A stretch of 64,000 nucleotides of DNA from Dactylellina haptotyla (GCA_031310005.1 CM062381.1:2418001-2482000); one strand, 5' to 3'; shown: positions 34,596 to 48,300, counted from the first letter of the stretch. Numbers and translations: made by a program. Notes: generated from the sequence alone by a model not told the origin.

Positions 34596-36943
34596 TTAGC
34601 GTTTCCCTTTCCCTTTCCCTTTCCTTTTTTTCTTACTATCCGGGGTATCGCCAATGCTCACTTCGCCTTCTTCAATACCTTCCTCATCAATATCCTTTAG
34701 TTTCTCCCTACCCTCTACGAAGAACATCAGGTCACTATCAGGAAACGTATAGTCAGAATGGTGTTCAGGGTTTCAAATGATAATCTAAATTTTCTTACCG
34801 CAATTGGTCTTTGAGGTCAACATTTTCTTGAAGAAGTTCTTCGCGCTCCTTAGAAATTTGATCTACTCGATCAAGCAGACCATCGTTCACAGTTTTTTCC
34901 TCTCTCCAGTCCTTTTCAAATTTACGTAGCAACTCGGTAGCCTTTTCTGCTTTTTTCTCCGCTCTATTTTTCGATTTCTCCAAAGATGGCACCACATCAA
35001 GAGAGAACTCATTCACTTTCGACTTCAGTTCCTCTAGTTCGTATAAAGCTCTTTGGAGCTTCTCCGCAGCCTCATCCGCACGACGAGAGGCCTTCGTGGC
35101 TTTATCGGCTGCAGTTATCACTTGTTCTTCGAAATATATCCTTTGAGAGTCTAACTGGCTTGTCAAAAGATAGGTATATTCCATGCCAATATTGTCGAGC
35201 TTGTCATAAAGCTCTTCTGTATGGCTGTCATGTCTTACTGATGGAAGCTCTACGAGTTTGCCATCACTTTTGTTTTGTACAAGTCTGTGCACATATTGAT
35301 CCGAGGCATAATCCCAAACGCGCTGCGTTTCGATGTCAATTGCGAAGCAATGTTGTGTTTGTTCGTAATGCTCGTAAGCATGTTTTTCGTCATAACGGCC
35401 ACAGCCAATATGCCCACATATCAGGCTATTGAACAATGTTAGATCCCAGAATTTCCAATATAGCTGTGTGGATTAAATGGAATGGTTTCCTTCAGAAGAT
35501 CGAGGAGCGTAACTTATTAAAGACTCACCAAACCCAAAGATTATCTACCGCACCGCAGCTAAAGCACATATCGAACTCATCCTCGTTACAATTGTCATCG
35601 TCTTCCATGTTCAGACCTTTTAGCTTTCTGCGAGAATGCCTAGTGCCTGGAGGCTTGCTCTTGTCACTAGATGTGTAACGACAGACAGGACAACTTCCAT
35701 CCTTCCATTTACTTAGGCAGGCGCAGTGGAATACATGTTGGCACTGTGTAGTAAGAAGCCCAGTTGTCTCGTCCATTCGCTCGAGGCACACAGGGCACGT
35801 AGGGAGTTCTAAAAGCGATGCCGTAGGTGGGGGTGCTGGCTTTGTCGTCAGATGTGTAGATGCGACTGGAAGCGTTATCGAGTTCTGTTGGTAAGATTTC
35901 GGTGATTCGGGGTCCAATTGATTCCGATATAACAGTTGCCCTGCAAACCCGGATTCTTCAATCGATGTAGAACTGGGATGTTTGGATATATTCAAAGAAC
36001 GTGATTTTGACTGATCTAAATCTATAACTTGAAATTGAACACTTTTTACGAATACTACTTGGCAAGTTTCAGGCTTCGAACCTAGTCAGTGACAGTTTTT
36101 CGGCCTATTAATTCTTCGAAGAGTGCCTTTAGGAAGACGAACCTCCATAGTGTTAAAAGCACGACCGTTGTAGTCTCGCACAAATACCCTTGCGTCTTCG
36201 GGCTTTCGAAATTTCATCAGGGCCATATACTTTCGGACATCATCTCCTGTCCTGATTAACCGAAAGTGGCTTACAGCTTCCCGTGCATCGTCACCAACGA
36301 AACCAAGGAAATCGCTAGGCGTCATATAAGCCGGTACAGCTAGAATGGCAACAACGGTAGATTCCTTTTCCTTCCTTGTGTCGACGATGTTGTCTGTACT
36401 CCATGGTTTGTTCGAATTTAATAGAGCCTCAGATTGTGCCTCTTTTGTATTGCTTGGTTCGGATTTAAAGAGGCCGGGTGTTTCTGCCTTGTCTCGATAG
36501 AGATGAACAACACCATAACCTATGTCTGTTGAGGGAGAGACTATGGGAATATATTTTGCTTTTATGGCCGATGAATGCGAGTCTGCTGGTTCTGCGAAAC
36601 TGACACTCTTCCCTCTAAGTCGGCCTGCGAGAAGGTCACTTCCAACGGAAGCCTGAGGTTGCGGCTGCATATCGATGCTTTCGAGTGACACAGTAGAGAA
36701 CCTATAGTCTAAATAGTCGGGAGGAGGGGCGGTTCTGGTGAGGACAGCATGAGCGTCGCCACGGATGCTATGAGAAGCGCATGAAGCACTTTTTGACGGG
36801 TTGAAAGCAAAGATATCGGCGTCCCGTGAGGGTATTTTATAGCCCTTTGTTTCGGGTGCGAGCTTGTTATCTATAGCTCTTTGAGATACAGGTTCTGATC
36901 TGTGGTGGAGTTCTAGGACGATATGGTAGTAGTAGGATGCCAT
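34596..36943 (-). CDS. ETP1: BRAP2/Etp1-type RING and UBP-zinc-finger ubiquitin ligase
   Basis: Homologue of BRCA1-associated protein 2 / yeast Etp1. Exons (minus): 36943-36143, 36073-35529, 35425-34799, 34734-34596 (703 aa). Order: disordered N-terminus; BRAP2 RRM-like domain (residues ~205-300) with [38 protein letters not shown] and, across intron 1, [19 protein letters not shown]3HC4-type RING (~360-400, CPVCLERM through SCPVCR); UBP zinc finger (~437-500, [20 protein letters not shown] then [13 protein letters not shown]); long coiled coil (~520-670); and a short basic tail. Intron 1 uses a GAAG acceptor chosen because it restores the conserved [15 protein letters not shown] junction. 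The basic tail [12 protein letters not shown] is encoded by a CCCTTT-type DNA repeat. Confidence 0.93.
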
Positions 36944-39900
36944 CAATTATGAGGGGGCGCGCTCAATAGTTGAGGGTGTGAGGTTCGGCTGCGATTTGTG
37001 GAGTTGGACGTCCCATCTTTGTCAAGATACGGTTGCAGCAACATATCGAGAGATCGAAATAAGGTGACAACAACAGCGAGTAATCTTTTGCGAAAGACTT
37101 TTCTTTTTCTTTCTTTCTTTAAAAAAATAATTTTTTTCTTTAAAATTTTTTTTTTAAAAAAATTGAAAATTAAAATTGAAAAGTCCAAAAAAAAAGTAGC
37201 CACTGGGAATACTAAGATTTGTCGTGTCTTGCCCTGCTAGCAAGAACAGGGATGAGACATGCACATTACATAAGCAACTGGGTTGATACGACATGCGACA
37301 ATTAAAAGAAGCGCACTCGTTTCTGGAGGTCAGGGCGGCGGCGGGCTCGTATCGAATTTAGGAGAGAGGGAATGTAGACGGCATCGCTGGAGAGGTCTCG
37401 CACTGCATTCGGGCAATGACTGGAATAATCCCGCACGAATAAGATGAAACCCACTTGTGGGAAATACTGTCCCTTGTGCGGACAGAGTTTGGGCGTTGAG
37501 GTGAACATGAACACAAGCTCGGACAAGCTAACAACTGCAGGGAACCCCGCAAAACCCACATCAACCTGTTTGAACAATCAAAAAAGTATGCACTCCACAC
37601 CAATCACAACCAGAGATCGGTTTCGGATTCAAGGCAAGGGGTTCGCTGTTGCCGGGGCTCGATAGGTTCATCCGACCTTCTCTTCCTCAGCCAACTTACC
37701 ATATCGCTGTTTATAAGAACAAAGGATGTGGGACAACTAAGTGAGCCCTCGAGGAAATGACCAAACCAAATATAACAGACTCTAGGGATGCTGGTGGGCA
37801 CTACGGAGTCTCGGTGCAGCCAAATCAGCGTCTGGCAACGAGACTAGGCACAACGTGCGTATGATGCGCAGATATGTGTGTGTGTGTGTGTGCATGTGGC
37901 TTTCCCCAGCTTTCACCCAGTTGCTCTTATACGAGGCTAGTTGCTCTCAAAATACGGATAGATACCATTCGACGGTCCGCCACAAATATCGCAGTATGCA
38001 TCGTCTTCTTGATCTTGCCCCTCAGTCACCTCACCGGTTAGGCGGTCGCAAATAGCCGGTGATGGGCTAGCGAATCAAGACAGTCCCCATCTGGCCCATC
38101 CACCCAAGTAGACGCCGCTATTGAACCCCAGACGCAAAAATGATTTCCCACACCAATATTTAAAATTGAATTTTAATAAGTGAGGCTAGCCAACCTCCAA
38201 CTATTAAAGAGAGCACCCTGCTAGACGAAAATGTACCCAGCTTGAGGATAATTCTATTCTTCTGGAAGGAATCATCGAAGCCTCTTTCCCTTGCCTGTTT
38301 GCCTACCTGTTGTCGCTCGCCAGCTTCTCATAATTGAAAATATACCTGTCCGTAACCCTCCATTCGTTCCGATCTTGTCCACGCTCTCTCTCTCGATACT
38401 GTTCCTCTGGCTCCTTATCCGACCCTTTGCGTCTCGGTTCTGCCTGGGTGTTTGCTCGCACGGCGATCTAGTGCTCAAGCGACCTTATATGACAATATTT
38501 CCAGCGTGGCAGCCCTGCATGTCCTGAAACCAAAGGCTCTCTTGTCAAAAAAACTTCCCAGCGAAGTGGATTCGCACTGACCTTGACGCTTTTCTCAAAC
38601 ACGGACAGGTCTTCACAATCGAATCCTCAAACTTGGACCCAAAGACCCGACTTGCGATTTCCGTGCGATCAGCAACAGAGCCTACCAGCTTCCCCACCCG
38701 CTACACGCTTTCAACTGCAAGTAGCCAAGATAAAATTTCTCCGAGTTGGTCAGATTGAGGCTGGATTTTGTATTGCGGTTTGTGAGAATCGAAGGGGATA
38801 ATAGTTAACATTACGGATCCCAACAAATAATACTCACCTGTGCAACTAATAGACCAAGTCTTCGGCCACAGGCTTGATTTGACGACATGTATGCGGATTC
38901 GGCAATGGTGAGTGTAACTCTATATCAAATCTCTGTTTGTTTCCCGCAGAGTAACGGATTAGAATATAATTCGCTGCTACTATCACGGGCCTTTTTTTTT
39001 TTTTTTTTTTCGATGCCCCAGGCCATCTATTGTATTCTCTCGTGACAATAAATTATCTGCCCTCTTCGGCTCAGATATAAACCTATGCCAACAGCTTCCT
39101 CACACCGTCCCAATCTGGGTTTGGGCTGTCCCAAGCCTCTTTCAGTAACCCGCAACCATCCTTCTACTATTTCGATCGAGGTGGTTATCAATCTAGCTTG
39201 ATTGTGAATGGAGGTTTTGGGGATGAGAAACGCACGAACATTAAAGTTGGTGCGCCTTTTTATTTCATTCTACTGCATCCAAAATACCCTGCTGCACACC
39301 TGTGCAAAATGGTGGAGCGTCATGAGCCGAACTAGGACCCATTATGGGAGCACCCATTGGAAGCTTGTGAGGTAGCGAGTGAGGGAAAGCGAGACCGCTG
39401 AGCTCTAGAGGCCAAGAGCGAAGGCAACAAAGGATTGGATAGGATGAGATCACAATATTATTTTCTACTTTCGTTATTCACAAACAGAGTGCTGAGAGAT
39501 AGAATATTTATCTGAATTGTTGGTAATACAACCTGGAACACTACTTTCAGAAAACTCGGTCTCACGAAAGGCAAGGGAACCTGGAGTTGACGATGGTCGG
39601 GTCAGTATGGAGTTTGCGCGGGTAGGAAATGCAGAGGGAGAGGGGCATCGGTTTCGATGTCTCGTCGGCTGGACTATCGCGATCTAGAGAGATGGCCCCT
39701 CTTCTGCTATCCTCTCATGTCCTTTGCTCCGTTGTTCCACTGGCGCTTCTTATCAATCATATCTGGTTCCTTTAAACGAGAATGGTCCGAACACCAACGA
39801 CTCGAGTTCCCTGAACGGGAGTGACACCAGGAAAACAACCCGCAAGCCAGACCATCAACATTGGCCTATCAACCCAATCTGCTCGTCGGCATCCGAGTAG

Positions 39901-41123
39901 GGCAGCAGGCTGCTGCAAGGTTCTAATTAGAATCGCATAAAATCTCCAGAATCGACGACGAGGCACCTGGATCTGAAAACTCGCCGGCGTTGTTAGCATC
40001 TGGCTCGTGGGTTTGCCGAACAAGTGGAAAGGCAAAGCACATTACTTTTGTCATCAACACTGCTAGTTTCCCTTGCCTATCCACGCCATCTCCAGCTTTC
40101 CACTCCACTTTGAGAACACTTTAGCTTCTTTCTCACTCTCCCTTTTCTTTCTCTCAAGATTATTTCCCTTGCCCACCCCACTCCTAACACACCCCAAAGA
40201 CTATAATCGAAAAGTAGCAAGCCAGCGAGGGAGAGAGGCGGAGGGAGAAACGCAAAGTAAAAGAGACAAGCGCAAAGGGTCAAACTGTTTTCTTTTCTTT
40301 TTCCCTTTGCCCACCTTTTCCTTCGTTTAAGAGGGGGTAGCCAAAAGAAGGGCTGCCGCAAAACCCCTTGCAATCTTTAAATACAACATCCCCCCTTCAT
40401 AAGAGCAACCACAATCTCAATCTTCGCCGTTGTCATCAAAACCCGACAACAAGACGGCGAATTCGGCACAGTTGAAGAGGAGACTCGCAGATAGACCCGA
40501 CCCAGAGGCAGACAGACGGAAAGAAAGAGAAAGAGAGAAAGAACAAAACCCATAACTATCTTCGGGATATCCGGACCCCCCGATCTCCTTCTTCCCCTCC
40601 CTGTTGCTTCTAGCTCGACCACCCGCCTACAGATCCGATATTGGTCTCATCGTATCTCTTGGAGGGACTTCTCAAGCAAACTCCCTAAAGGTTGAACAAG
40701 CCCCTTCTCGTCTTCCCTCCCGAACTTTTGCCACGCGAGACTCTCCGTATTTGCTACAAATCCCCATATTTATATTTTATTCTCGTACACCTCGAGCACA
40801 AAGAAACGCGACTAGGCTTGGAATACTCTCGCCAATAATACCAATCGGTTCTTGTCAACCTGCGGGTAATATTTTGTGTTGTTCCTCTGGTCGGTGTTGT
40901 TTTCTCTGGTTTATAACGGTCTCGTTACGAGACTGGGTCTATAATACAGTATTGTCAAGGGAAGAATGTGTGGCCCGGGAATTTTCTTTGTTTCTTCGTA
41001 TTCTCAGTTTTACATAGCTTCGCTCCTGGCCCGTCTTTTGAGTCCCCTTTGAACTTAGCTGCTAACATTTGGGTTACAATCCAGTTCGCTTCATCCAGGC
41101 TAAAGCCCGCCAAAACTCGGTTG
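36944..41123. other. Long intergenic region upstream of CDC24
   Basis: 4.2 kb without a supported gene. It includes A/T homopolymer DNA (37090-37195), a TG repeat at 37871-37892, a T run at 38993-39010, and alternating purine- and pyrimidine-rich stretches from 40080 to 40560. The right-hand part probably carries the CDC24 promoter and a long 5' UTR. The open frames have no recognisable motifs. Confidence 0.5.
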
Positions 41124-44100
41124 ATGACAATTGAGCTTGACCAGTCTTTGCTTATAAAACCCCACGGAACCGTTCCTGCGGCTAGCCCCCGCATCTCGGC
41201 ATCATCATCGCAAACATTTGTAAATCCTCACGCTTCTATATCTACCATGGCGTCGATATCTACGACTTCCACCATTTCTCCACCCGGCCAAGCTGGATCG
41301 CCTGTCGTCACATCTCCGGCGGCTTCCATAGGACCATCTATTCCACAAGTCAACGATTCGATAATAAACGCAAAAGCAGACGGATCCCAGTCACTCTTTC
41401 AAATATGTCGCCATTTGCAGCAGCGGCTGGAGACGATCCCTGGCATGGATAAATATCTAGATATGCATATGAACCCGGAAAATCCAGATCCGGTGCAGCA
41501 GATTTGGCAAACCTTTCGAAGTGGAGCTCCTCTTGTTCTTTTGCACAATGCTCTCTGTCCCGGAAAAGAACTTAAAGGCTCGGATGAGATACCTGAAGCT
41601 TTAAACAAGAAGAAAGCATTGGTGTTTCAGTTCTTAAAAAATATTAACGAGGAGCTTCATTTGTCTGGTGACAATACCTTTATAATTAGCAATGTCTATA
41701 GTGACGATACAACCGGGTTTACCAAGGTTAGATAACTGTCATAAGGTCTCTTAGATTATACTAACTAATACTCACATGATTCTCTTTCCAGGTTACGAAA
41801 GTTGTCACCATGGCTCTAGATGAAATAAGGAGAAGAGGGATTCTGGATACGACTGGGATTGCCTCTGAAGTGACTGATAAGTCTAAAATGGACAAGCGTG
41901 AACTGGCAGTCTATGAGTTTTTGGAAACGGAGCGGAAATACGTTCAAGATCTCGAAGCCTTACAGGATTACAAGAACAAGCTTCAAGATGCTGGAATCGT
42001 CTCCAACGATACTATACACAAACTTTTCCTTAACCTAAACAACCTTTTGGATGTGCAACGGCGATTCCTAATTCATCTTGAGAAGATGTACATCGCAGCT
42101 CCGGAAAACAGAGAGAAATGGCATGCTCTTTTCACTGAATATGCAAGTCCCGCTATATAGATATACCCTTAAGTCCAAGGACCGGAACTAACAAATGAGG
42201 TATCGAACAGGAGGAATTGTTCAATGTCTACGAACCCTTTTGCGCTAAATTCAAATCTGCCCACGATCTCTCTATCCAGGAAGCCCCTAAGCTGAAGAAA
42301 CTTAATCACCCGCTCAACGATGCCGGTATTGGTGGCTTTCTAATAAAACCCCCACAGAGAATTTGCCGTTATACCCTGCTCCTAGTTGGTATTCTTAAGT
42401 ATACGAAGGATGAGGCCAAGCTAAAGGAACTAGAAGAAGCCCATAAAATTGCGGACAGAGTAAATAATAGGGTCAACGACTCAATTCGAAAACAGGAGAA
42501 CGCAGATGCCGCAGAGGATTTGGGAACCCGAGTCGAAGATTGGAAGGGTCATCAACCAGAACAGTTTGGGGATCTTCTCCTGTTTGGACAGTTCACCGTC
42601 ATCAAGGGAGATGCTAAGGGTGAAGATGAGCGAGAGGTACACTAATTGTCATTTATTTGCGTCTAACGTCGTTTTTGGAGTGACCAAGCGCTGACCTAAT
42701 ACTAATCCTAGTATCATGTTTATTTGTTTGAGCGAATCTTACTCTGTTGTAAAGATAAAGATGCACCAAGGAGAAGAAAACCCGGACCACCCCAGGGAAA
42801 ACCTGCCGCTCTACAGCTCAAGGGAAGGATCTATATGCAAAATGTCACGGATATCATTAGCCTGGCAAAGAATGGTACCTGCCGCTTCTATTTGTCGTTG
42901 ATATTTTCAAAGATGAGGTGATTGCTAATCTTCCGACTTTATGACTTCATAGGGTCTTATACACTACAGATATTCTGGAAAGGTGACCTAGGTGTTGAAA
43001 ACTTTATCATTCGTCAACGTAACGAAGAACTGCTCAAACAGTGGAATACTTGGTTGCATAGACAGGTCGCCCTCTGGAAAAAAGACGACCAACCAAATCC
43101 AGAACGAGCCAACCGAGTCCAAACCTCTAATAACCAGTTCCTCTGGACAGAAGGTGCAGAGGTACCCCGACCAGACGGAGATCAGGTGGATGCCGATGGA
43201 GAGGAGGAAGAGGAACGTGTGGATTCCGATGCGACCTCACAACCTTCTCTTGGGGGTAACCAGAATGCTTTCCCATTGCCCAAACAACCTAAATACCCGA
43301 TTTCATCATCGGCCCAGTATCTACAATCGCAAGCTACTACGCCCATTTCTGCTGGAACACCGAATGGTATGTCTTATTTCTCACCTTCAGAATCGCCAAT
43401 GCCTACCCCAGGAATGCCGTTCCGGCAAACGTCGGGACAATATCCCTTTCCCAAGCAAGGCATCCATGAAAATGGAGCCGCTATGGCGAGATCTACCTCA
43501 AGAGAAGGCACTCCATTGTCGGCATCTCAAGCTGGTCAAAGGATCCAACGACCTTCCCTTCCAGGTATCGCACAGCCTTTATCAAGCACCCAGCAGAACA
43601 GAATGCGATCCGCAAGTAGTCCTAACATTCACCCGTTACCAGCTTCCTCTCCTCTTGGGCGTGCAGCCATGGGTACTCCTCCTCTTCCTAATATGCCGGT
43701 TGGATATGCTCCGCCCTCGAGACTCGGAACGCAAAGCCCTTCGTTATACTCTCAAGTCCAGCATCTTAACACTTTACCAGAGAATCCACGTGCCAGCGGG
43801 ATGGTCCCCCATATCAGCACAATGCATCAGGACTATATACCTCGTAACGGAACACCTCCAGCAATCGGCCCGGATGGCACTCCCCTCCAGACTAGGCAGG
43901 TGCCCGTACCCTCGCTGAAGGTCAAAGTCAGCTATATTACTGATATGTTTATCATCATTGTCCCACAAAACATCGGATATTCTCAGTTGATGGATCGAAT
44001 TGAGCGGAAAGTGCGCCTTTGTGGGGGCCCTTCATACTCGAGCAAAACCCCGCTCAGAGTCCGCTATCAAGACGAGGACGGTGATTATATTACTGTACAT

Positions 44101-44187
44101 TCGGACGAGGATGTCCAGATGGCCATCGAAAGCCGTTTTCATGGCGGAGAAGCAGCTTCAAATGCCGTTACTCTTTTTGTGGCGTAA
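41124..44187 (+). CDS. CDC24: Cdc24, Cdc42 guanine-nucleotide exchange factor
   Basis: RhoGEF that activates Cdc42 for polarised growth. Exons: 41124-41726, 41792-42142, 42211-42636, 42712-42874, 42953-44187 (925 aa). Order: Ser/Thr/Pro-rich N-terminus; calponin-homology-like domain (residues ~90-200, SLFQICRHLQQRLETIPGMD); DH domain (~235-410, AVYEFLETERKYVQDLEAL, GGFLIKPPQRICRYTLLL); PH domain (~430-590, split by two introns); long disordered linker; C-terminal PB1 domain (~840-925, KVKVSYITDMFIIIVP, VRYQDEDGDYITVHSDEDV) for scaffold binding (Bem1-type). The second intron (42143-42210) has a GC donor, GCAAGT. The start at 41124 was chosen as the first ATG in the frame; 41248 is an alternative. 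Confidence 0.95.
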
Positions 44188-45427
44188 ACGCCGGGTTTGA
44201 CTTCGTCAGTATCGAAATTTATGCTTTTACGTCACGCGATCCGGAAATAGACGGTTTCTTTTCCCACACAATTATAGTCTCGGAGGTTTGTCGTTGAATT
44301 ATTCACCTGATATTCTCAAGATCTTTCAAATCATGTGTCTCTTTAATAAATTGTTGTCAACCAAAGAGTTGTATATCCAAGAGTTCATTTTGGCCAATTT
44401 CGGCGTAATTATGTACGGAAGATTGCAGGCGTTCCTTCGTGGTATTTCTCTCTCTTTCCCCTTCTTTCTATTCCTTTATGCCCTTTCTTCTCTTTTCTCG
44501 ACTTATGTAGGTTATGAGCTCTGCTACTTCTTATTCACCTGGCTACTTTTATCTCCGTCCTTATTTCCCGCTCTTAGCTTTGCCGTCCCAATCTAAATCC
44601 GAACATGGGAGGATGGCTCCGGACGCTTTTGACGCTTCCGATGAACCTCACTCCAATTCACACCGGAGCACTGTTGCCGATTTGGCTCTGTTTTTGTTCT
44701 CACTTTAAATTTCTGAAGTGTGATGGTCTACAGCCGCTGTAGGTATTTGCGCGTGTTGCATTGTATTGTATTGCATTGCATGGTTGTCCCTATTTTATAT
44801 CAGTTGTGACTCAGATATGTACTCTCTGTTTTGTACAGCGAGCCAAATATGCAAAATTACAAAATTTTCATTCAGTATTCGAAATTTCAGTATTTCTATA
44901 TTTTGACAACAGATGTTCCGATAGCTGGCCCGCGAGACAACGTTGAAGCGTTTTAGGACAAGACGAGTTGGAATGGTCTCGCAAGCCAGACAACACAACA
45001 AAAATAATCTAGTTGGAAGGAGAGGCTGTGCCAGTCTTGTAACCAGACTTGTGTTGTGCCGAGCGCGGAGCCCCAGTGCCAAGACTTGGTGTGGTAAAAC
45101 GTGTTGGTACGCATCCCTTTCCTCATCTCCATCCCCAACCACCATCGTCATCACACCTTCCTTTGACGACTCCAGCCAAATACCCACTTCGAGGGTCAAC
45201 AGCCATCCACCACATAAATCGAAAGAGTCCTCCTCTCCATATACATATACTAGTCCCGTTCCTCTTATTTCGCTTCTTCGCCAAGTCATCCTAATTTTTT
45301 GCCTTTTGGATGTTTTTGTTGCGCTATCCCCATTGATCAGCAAGAAACCTCCGGGTTATAACTATACACCACGGACAGTGACTCCATTCCGCTCGTCCAT
45401 CTCTCGGACCGAGCCACTTCAGTCAAA
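44188..45427. other. Intergenic
   Basis: 1.24 kb between CDC24 and VPH1 (both plus). Contains a TTGCA/TTGTA pentamer-like repeat near 44756-44780. Otherwise CDC24 3' UTR and VPH1 promoter; no supported gene on either strand. Confidence 0.5.
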
Positions 45428-48300
45428 ATGGGAGTGCCGGATACCCTCTTCCGCTCTAGCGATATGTCGCTTGTGCAGTTGTACGTGGCTACGGAGATCG
45501 GAAGAGAAGTCGTGTCTGCTCTTGGGGAGCTCGGGAGTATTCAATTTCGTGATGTCGGTCTATTTCGCAGTATAAAAATACTCCTAGTTACTTATACTAA
45601 TAGTAATATCATAGTTAAATTCCGATACGAATGCTTTCCAACGGGCATTTACCAAAGAGATACGACGGCTTGACAATGTCGAACGGCAGCTTCGTAGGTT
45701 TTCCCTTCTACTCGCAGCTCGGGTATCTCGTACATTTCGAAAGCGAGCGTTTTGACAGTCACGAGCATGGCTAACGAGTTCGGTGTCTCAGGCTTTTTTG
45801 CAACCCAGATGGAAAAGGCCGGAGTCTCTGTTAGACCAATCCCAAGAAACGAAAACGTTAACGCCGCCCCTTCCGCTCATGAAATCGATGATCTTGCAGA
45901 TCGATGTGACCAGCTAGAAAAACGAGTTTCTGAATTGAATGAGAGCTACGAGACCCTACAGAAACGTTGGGTCGAACTGATCGAATGGAGAGCCGTGCTC
46001 AGAGAAGCCGGGTCTGTGTTCGAACACGCATACGGTCAGGTGGAGGAAATCCGACAAACCGGCGAAGACGATGACACAGCCCCTCTTCTTGAAAACGATA
46101 TGGAACAGAACACTCATCAGGCAGGCGAGCAACAGTCTTTCTCCGTTATGAACATTGGTTTTATTGCTGGCGTCATTTCGCGGGATAGAATCAACGCTTT
46201 CGAGCGAATTCTTTGGAGAACCTTACGAGGTAACCTTTATATGAACCAGTCGGAAATGCCGGATAAACTTGTTGATCCCCAAAGCGGCGAGGAAATGGCC
46301 AAAAATGTTTTTGTAATCTTTGCCCACGGAAGAGAAATCGTTTCTAAGATTCGAAAGATCTCCGAGAGTCTGGGGGCCGATTTGTACCAAGTGGACGAAG
46401 ACACCAATAATCGCCGCGATCAAATTCATGAAGTCAATCAACGCATCGAGGATCTAAACTCGGTCCTCCAGAACACGAAGAGCACCCTCATGGCAGAACT
46501 CAGGATGATAGCTGCTCAGCTTGCCAGTTGGATGGTAGTTGTGAAGAAGGAAAAGGCAGTGTACGAAGCCCTCAACAAGTTCAACTATGACCAGGCTCGA
46601 AAGGTGTTGGTTGCAGAAGGATGGTGCCCAAAGAGTGGACTCGCTCTGGTTCAGAACACCCTTAGAGAAGTCAGTGACCGAGCTGGGTTGCAGATACCTT
46701 CCATTATCAACGAGCTACAAACCAACAAGACGCCGCCGACACATTTCAAAACAAACAAGTTTACCATTGCTTTCCAGAACATCATCAATGCTTACGGAAC
46801 TGCGAAGTACCGGGAGGTTAATCCAGGTTTACAAACTGTCATAACATTTCCTTTTCTTTTTGCGGTCATGTTTGGCGACCTTGGTCATGGCTTCCTCCTA
46901 TTGCTTGCCGCCATCCTAATGATTCTCAACGAGAAGCACTTGGACGGTCGCAAAATTCAAGAGATATTCGACATGGCATACTATGGTCGCTATATGATGT
47001 TAATGATGGGCGCATTTTCACTGTTTACTGGCCTCATTTACAACGACTTGTTCTCAAAACCCCTCACTCTCTTCCCATCCATGTGGGAATATTCAGTACC
47101 AGCAGATTGGAAGCCCGAAACAAAACTCGTAGCCGAAAGAGTTTCCGGTTACACGTACCCTTTTGGTATCGATTGGAAATGGCACAGCGCTGAAAACAAT
47201 CTATTGTTCACCAATTCGTACAAGATGAAACTCAGTATTATCATGGGTTGGGCTCATATGACCTATTCCCTCTGTAACGTTTACATCAATGCGAAATTCT
47301 TCCGGAAGCCAATTGACATTTGGGGTAACTTTCTTCCGAGTATGCTATTCATGCAATCCATATTTGGCTATTTGGTCATTACGATCATCTACAAATGGTG
47401 CGTTGACTGGGCCGCACGAGGAGCTCAACCACCAAGTATATTGAACATGCTCATCTATATGTTCCTGCGACCAGGTGAGATTCAGGAAAGGCTGTATGCG
47501 GGGCAGGAGTATGTGCAGTCTTTCCTCCTTCTGATCGCCGCCGTCTGTGTCCCATGGTTGTTACTTTCTAAACCGCTGTATCTGCGCTGGGAGAACAAAC
47601 AGCACAGAGCTTTGGGATATAGAGGTCTAAGTGAGCACGCTCGGGTGAGCGCCCTAGATGATGAGGGACGGCCAAGTGGTGATGGAAATGGCCACACTCT
47701 CGGAAGGGACAGTGCAGAATATGATGGGGAGGCTGTGGCTCTTGTGGCTGAAGATATCGACAGGGGCGAGGAAGAAGAAGAGTTCGACTTTGGTGAAATC
47801 ATGATCCATCAAATCATCCACACTATTGGTATGTTGGAATGCACTCCCTATCGCGTTGGCACCAAGCTAGCATTGACAAAGTCGACTGATTTTCTGTACA
47901 GAATTTTGTTTGAATTGCATTTCCCACACAGCTAGCTATCTCCGCCTGTGGGCGCTCTCCTTGGCTCACGCCCAGCTGAGCCAAGTCATGTGGACTATGA
48001 CTCTGGCGAATGGTTTTGCAAAATCCGGCGCTATTGGAATCATCATGGTTGTTGTAACATTTTATATGTGGTTCAACCTGACGATAGGCGTCCTTGTTAT
48101 CATGGAAGGTACCGGTGCCATGCTTCATAGTCTGCGTTTAGCATGGGTGGAGAGCATGAGTAAATATTTCATGGGAGAAGGTGTAAGTGCTCGGCATTCG
48201 AAATGATTTAAGCGGTGGTGCAGCCTAAGATTCTAACCCGTAACTACTTTAGATACCATTCGAACCTTTCAGTTTTGAACTAGTTCTCGAAGAAGAGTAG
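45428..48300 (+). CDS. VPH1: V-type H+-ATPase subunit a (Vo sector)
   Basis: Membrane subunit of the vacuolar/endosomal proton pump. Exons: 45428-45553, 45615-45693, 45792-47828, 47902-48182, 48253-48300 (856 aa). The N-terminal cytosolic half starts [20 protein letters not shown] and continues [18 protein letters not shown] and [18 protein letters not shown]. The membrane half shows [38 protein letters not shown], and [20 protein letters not shown] with the essential Arg of helix 7 (about residue 762) split across intron 3. It ends [15 protein letters not shown]. An in-frame ATG at 45761 lies inside the second intron and is not a start. Yeast has two isoforms (Vph1, Stv1); filamentous fungi usually have one. 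The context CAAAATGG favours the 45428 start. Confidence 0.96.

Noticed and set aside
37084-37200. Lys/Phe-rich open frames
   Set aside because: Homopolymeric A/T DNA read on both strands; not coding.
40966-41123. CDC24 start upstream of 41124 (frame open from a GTG near 40968)
   Set aside because: No in-frame ATG occurs in this stretch; the ATG at 41124 is the first and gives a family-like N-terminus.
45752-45791. VPH1 coding sequence starting within 45752-45791 (ATG at 45761)
   Set aside because: This stretch lies in an intron (GTAGGT at 45694 to CAG at 45791). Splicing gives [15 protein letters not shown], the conserved family sequence, so the in-frame ATG is not a start.
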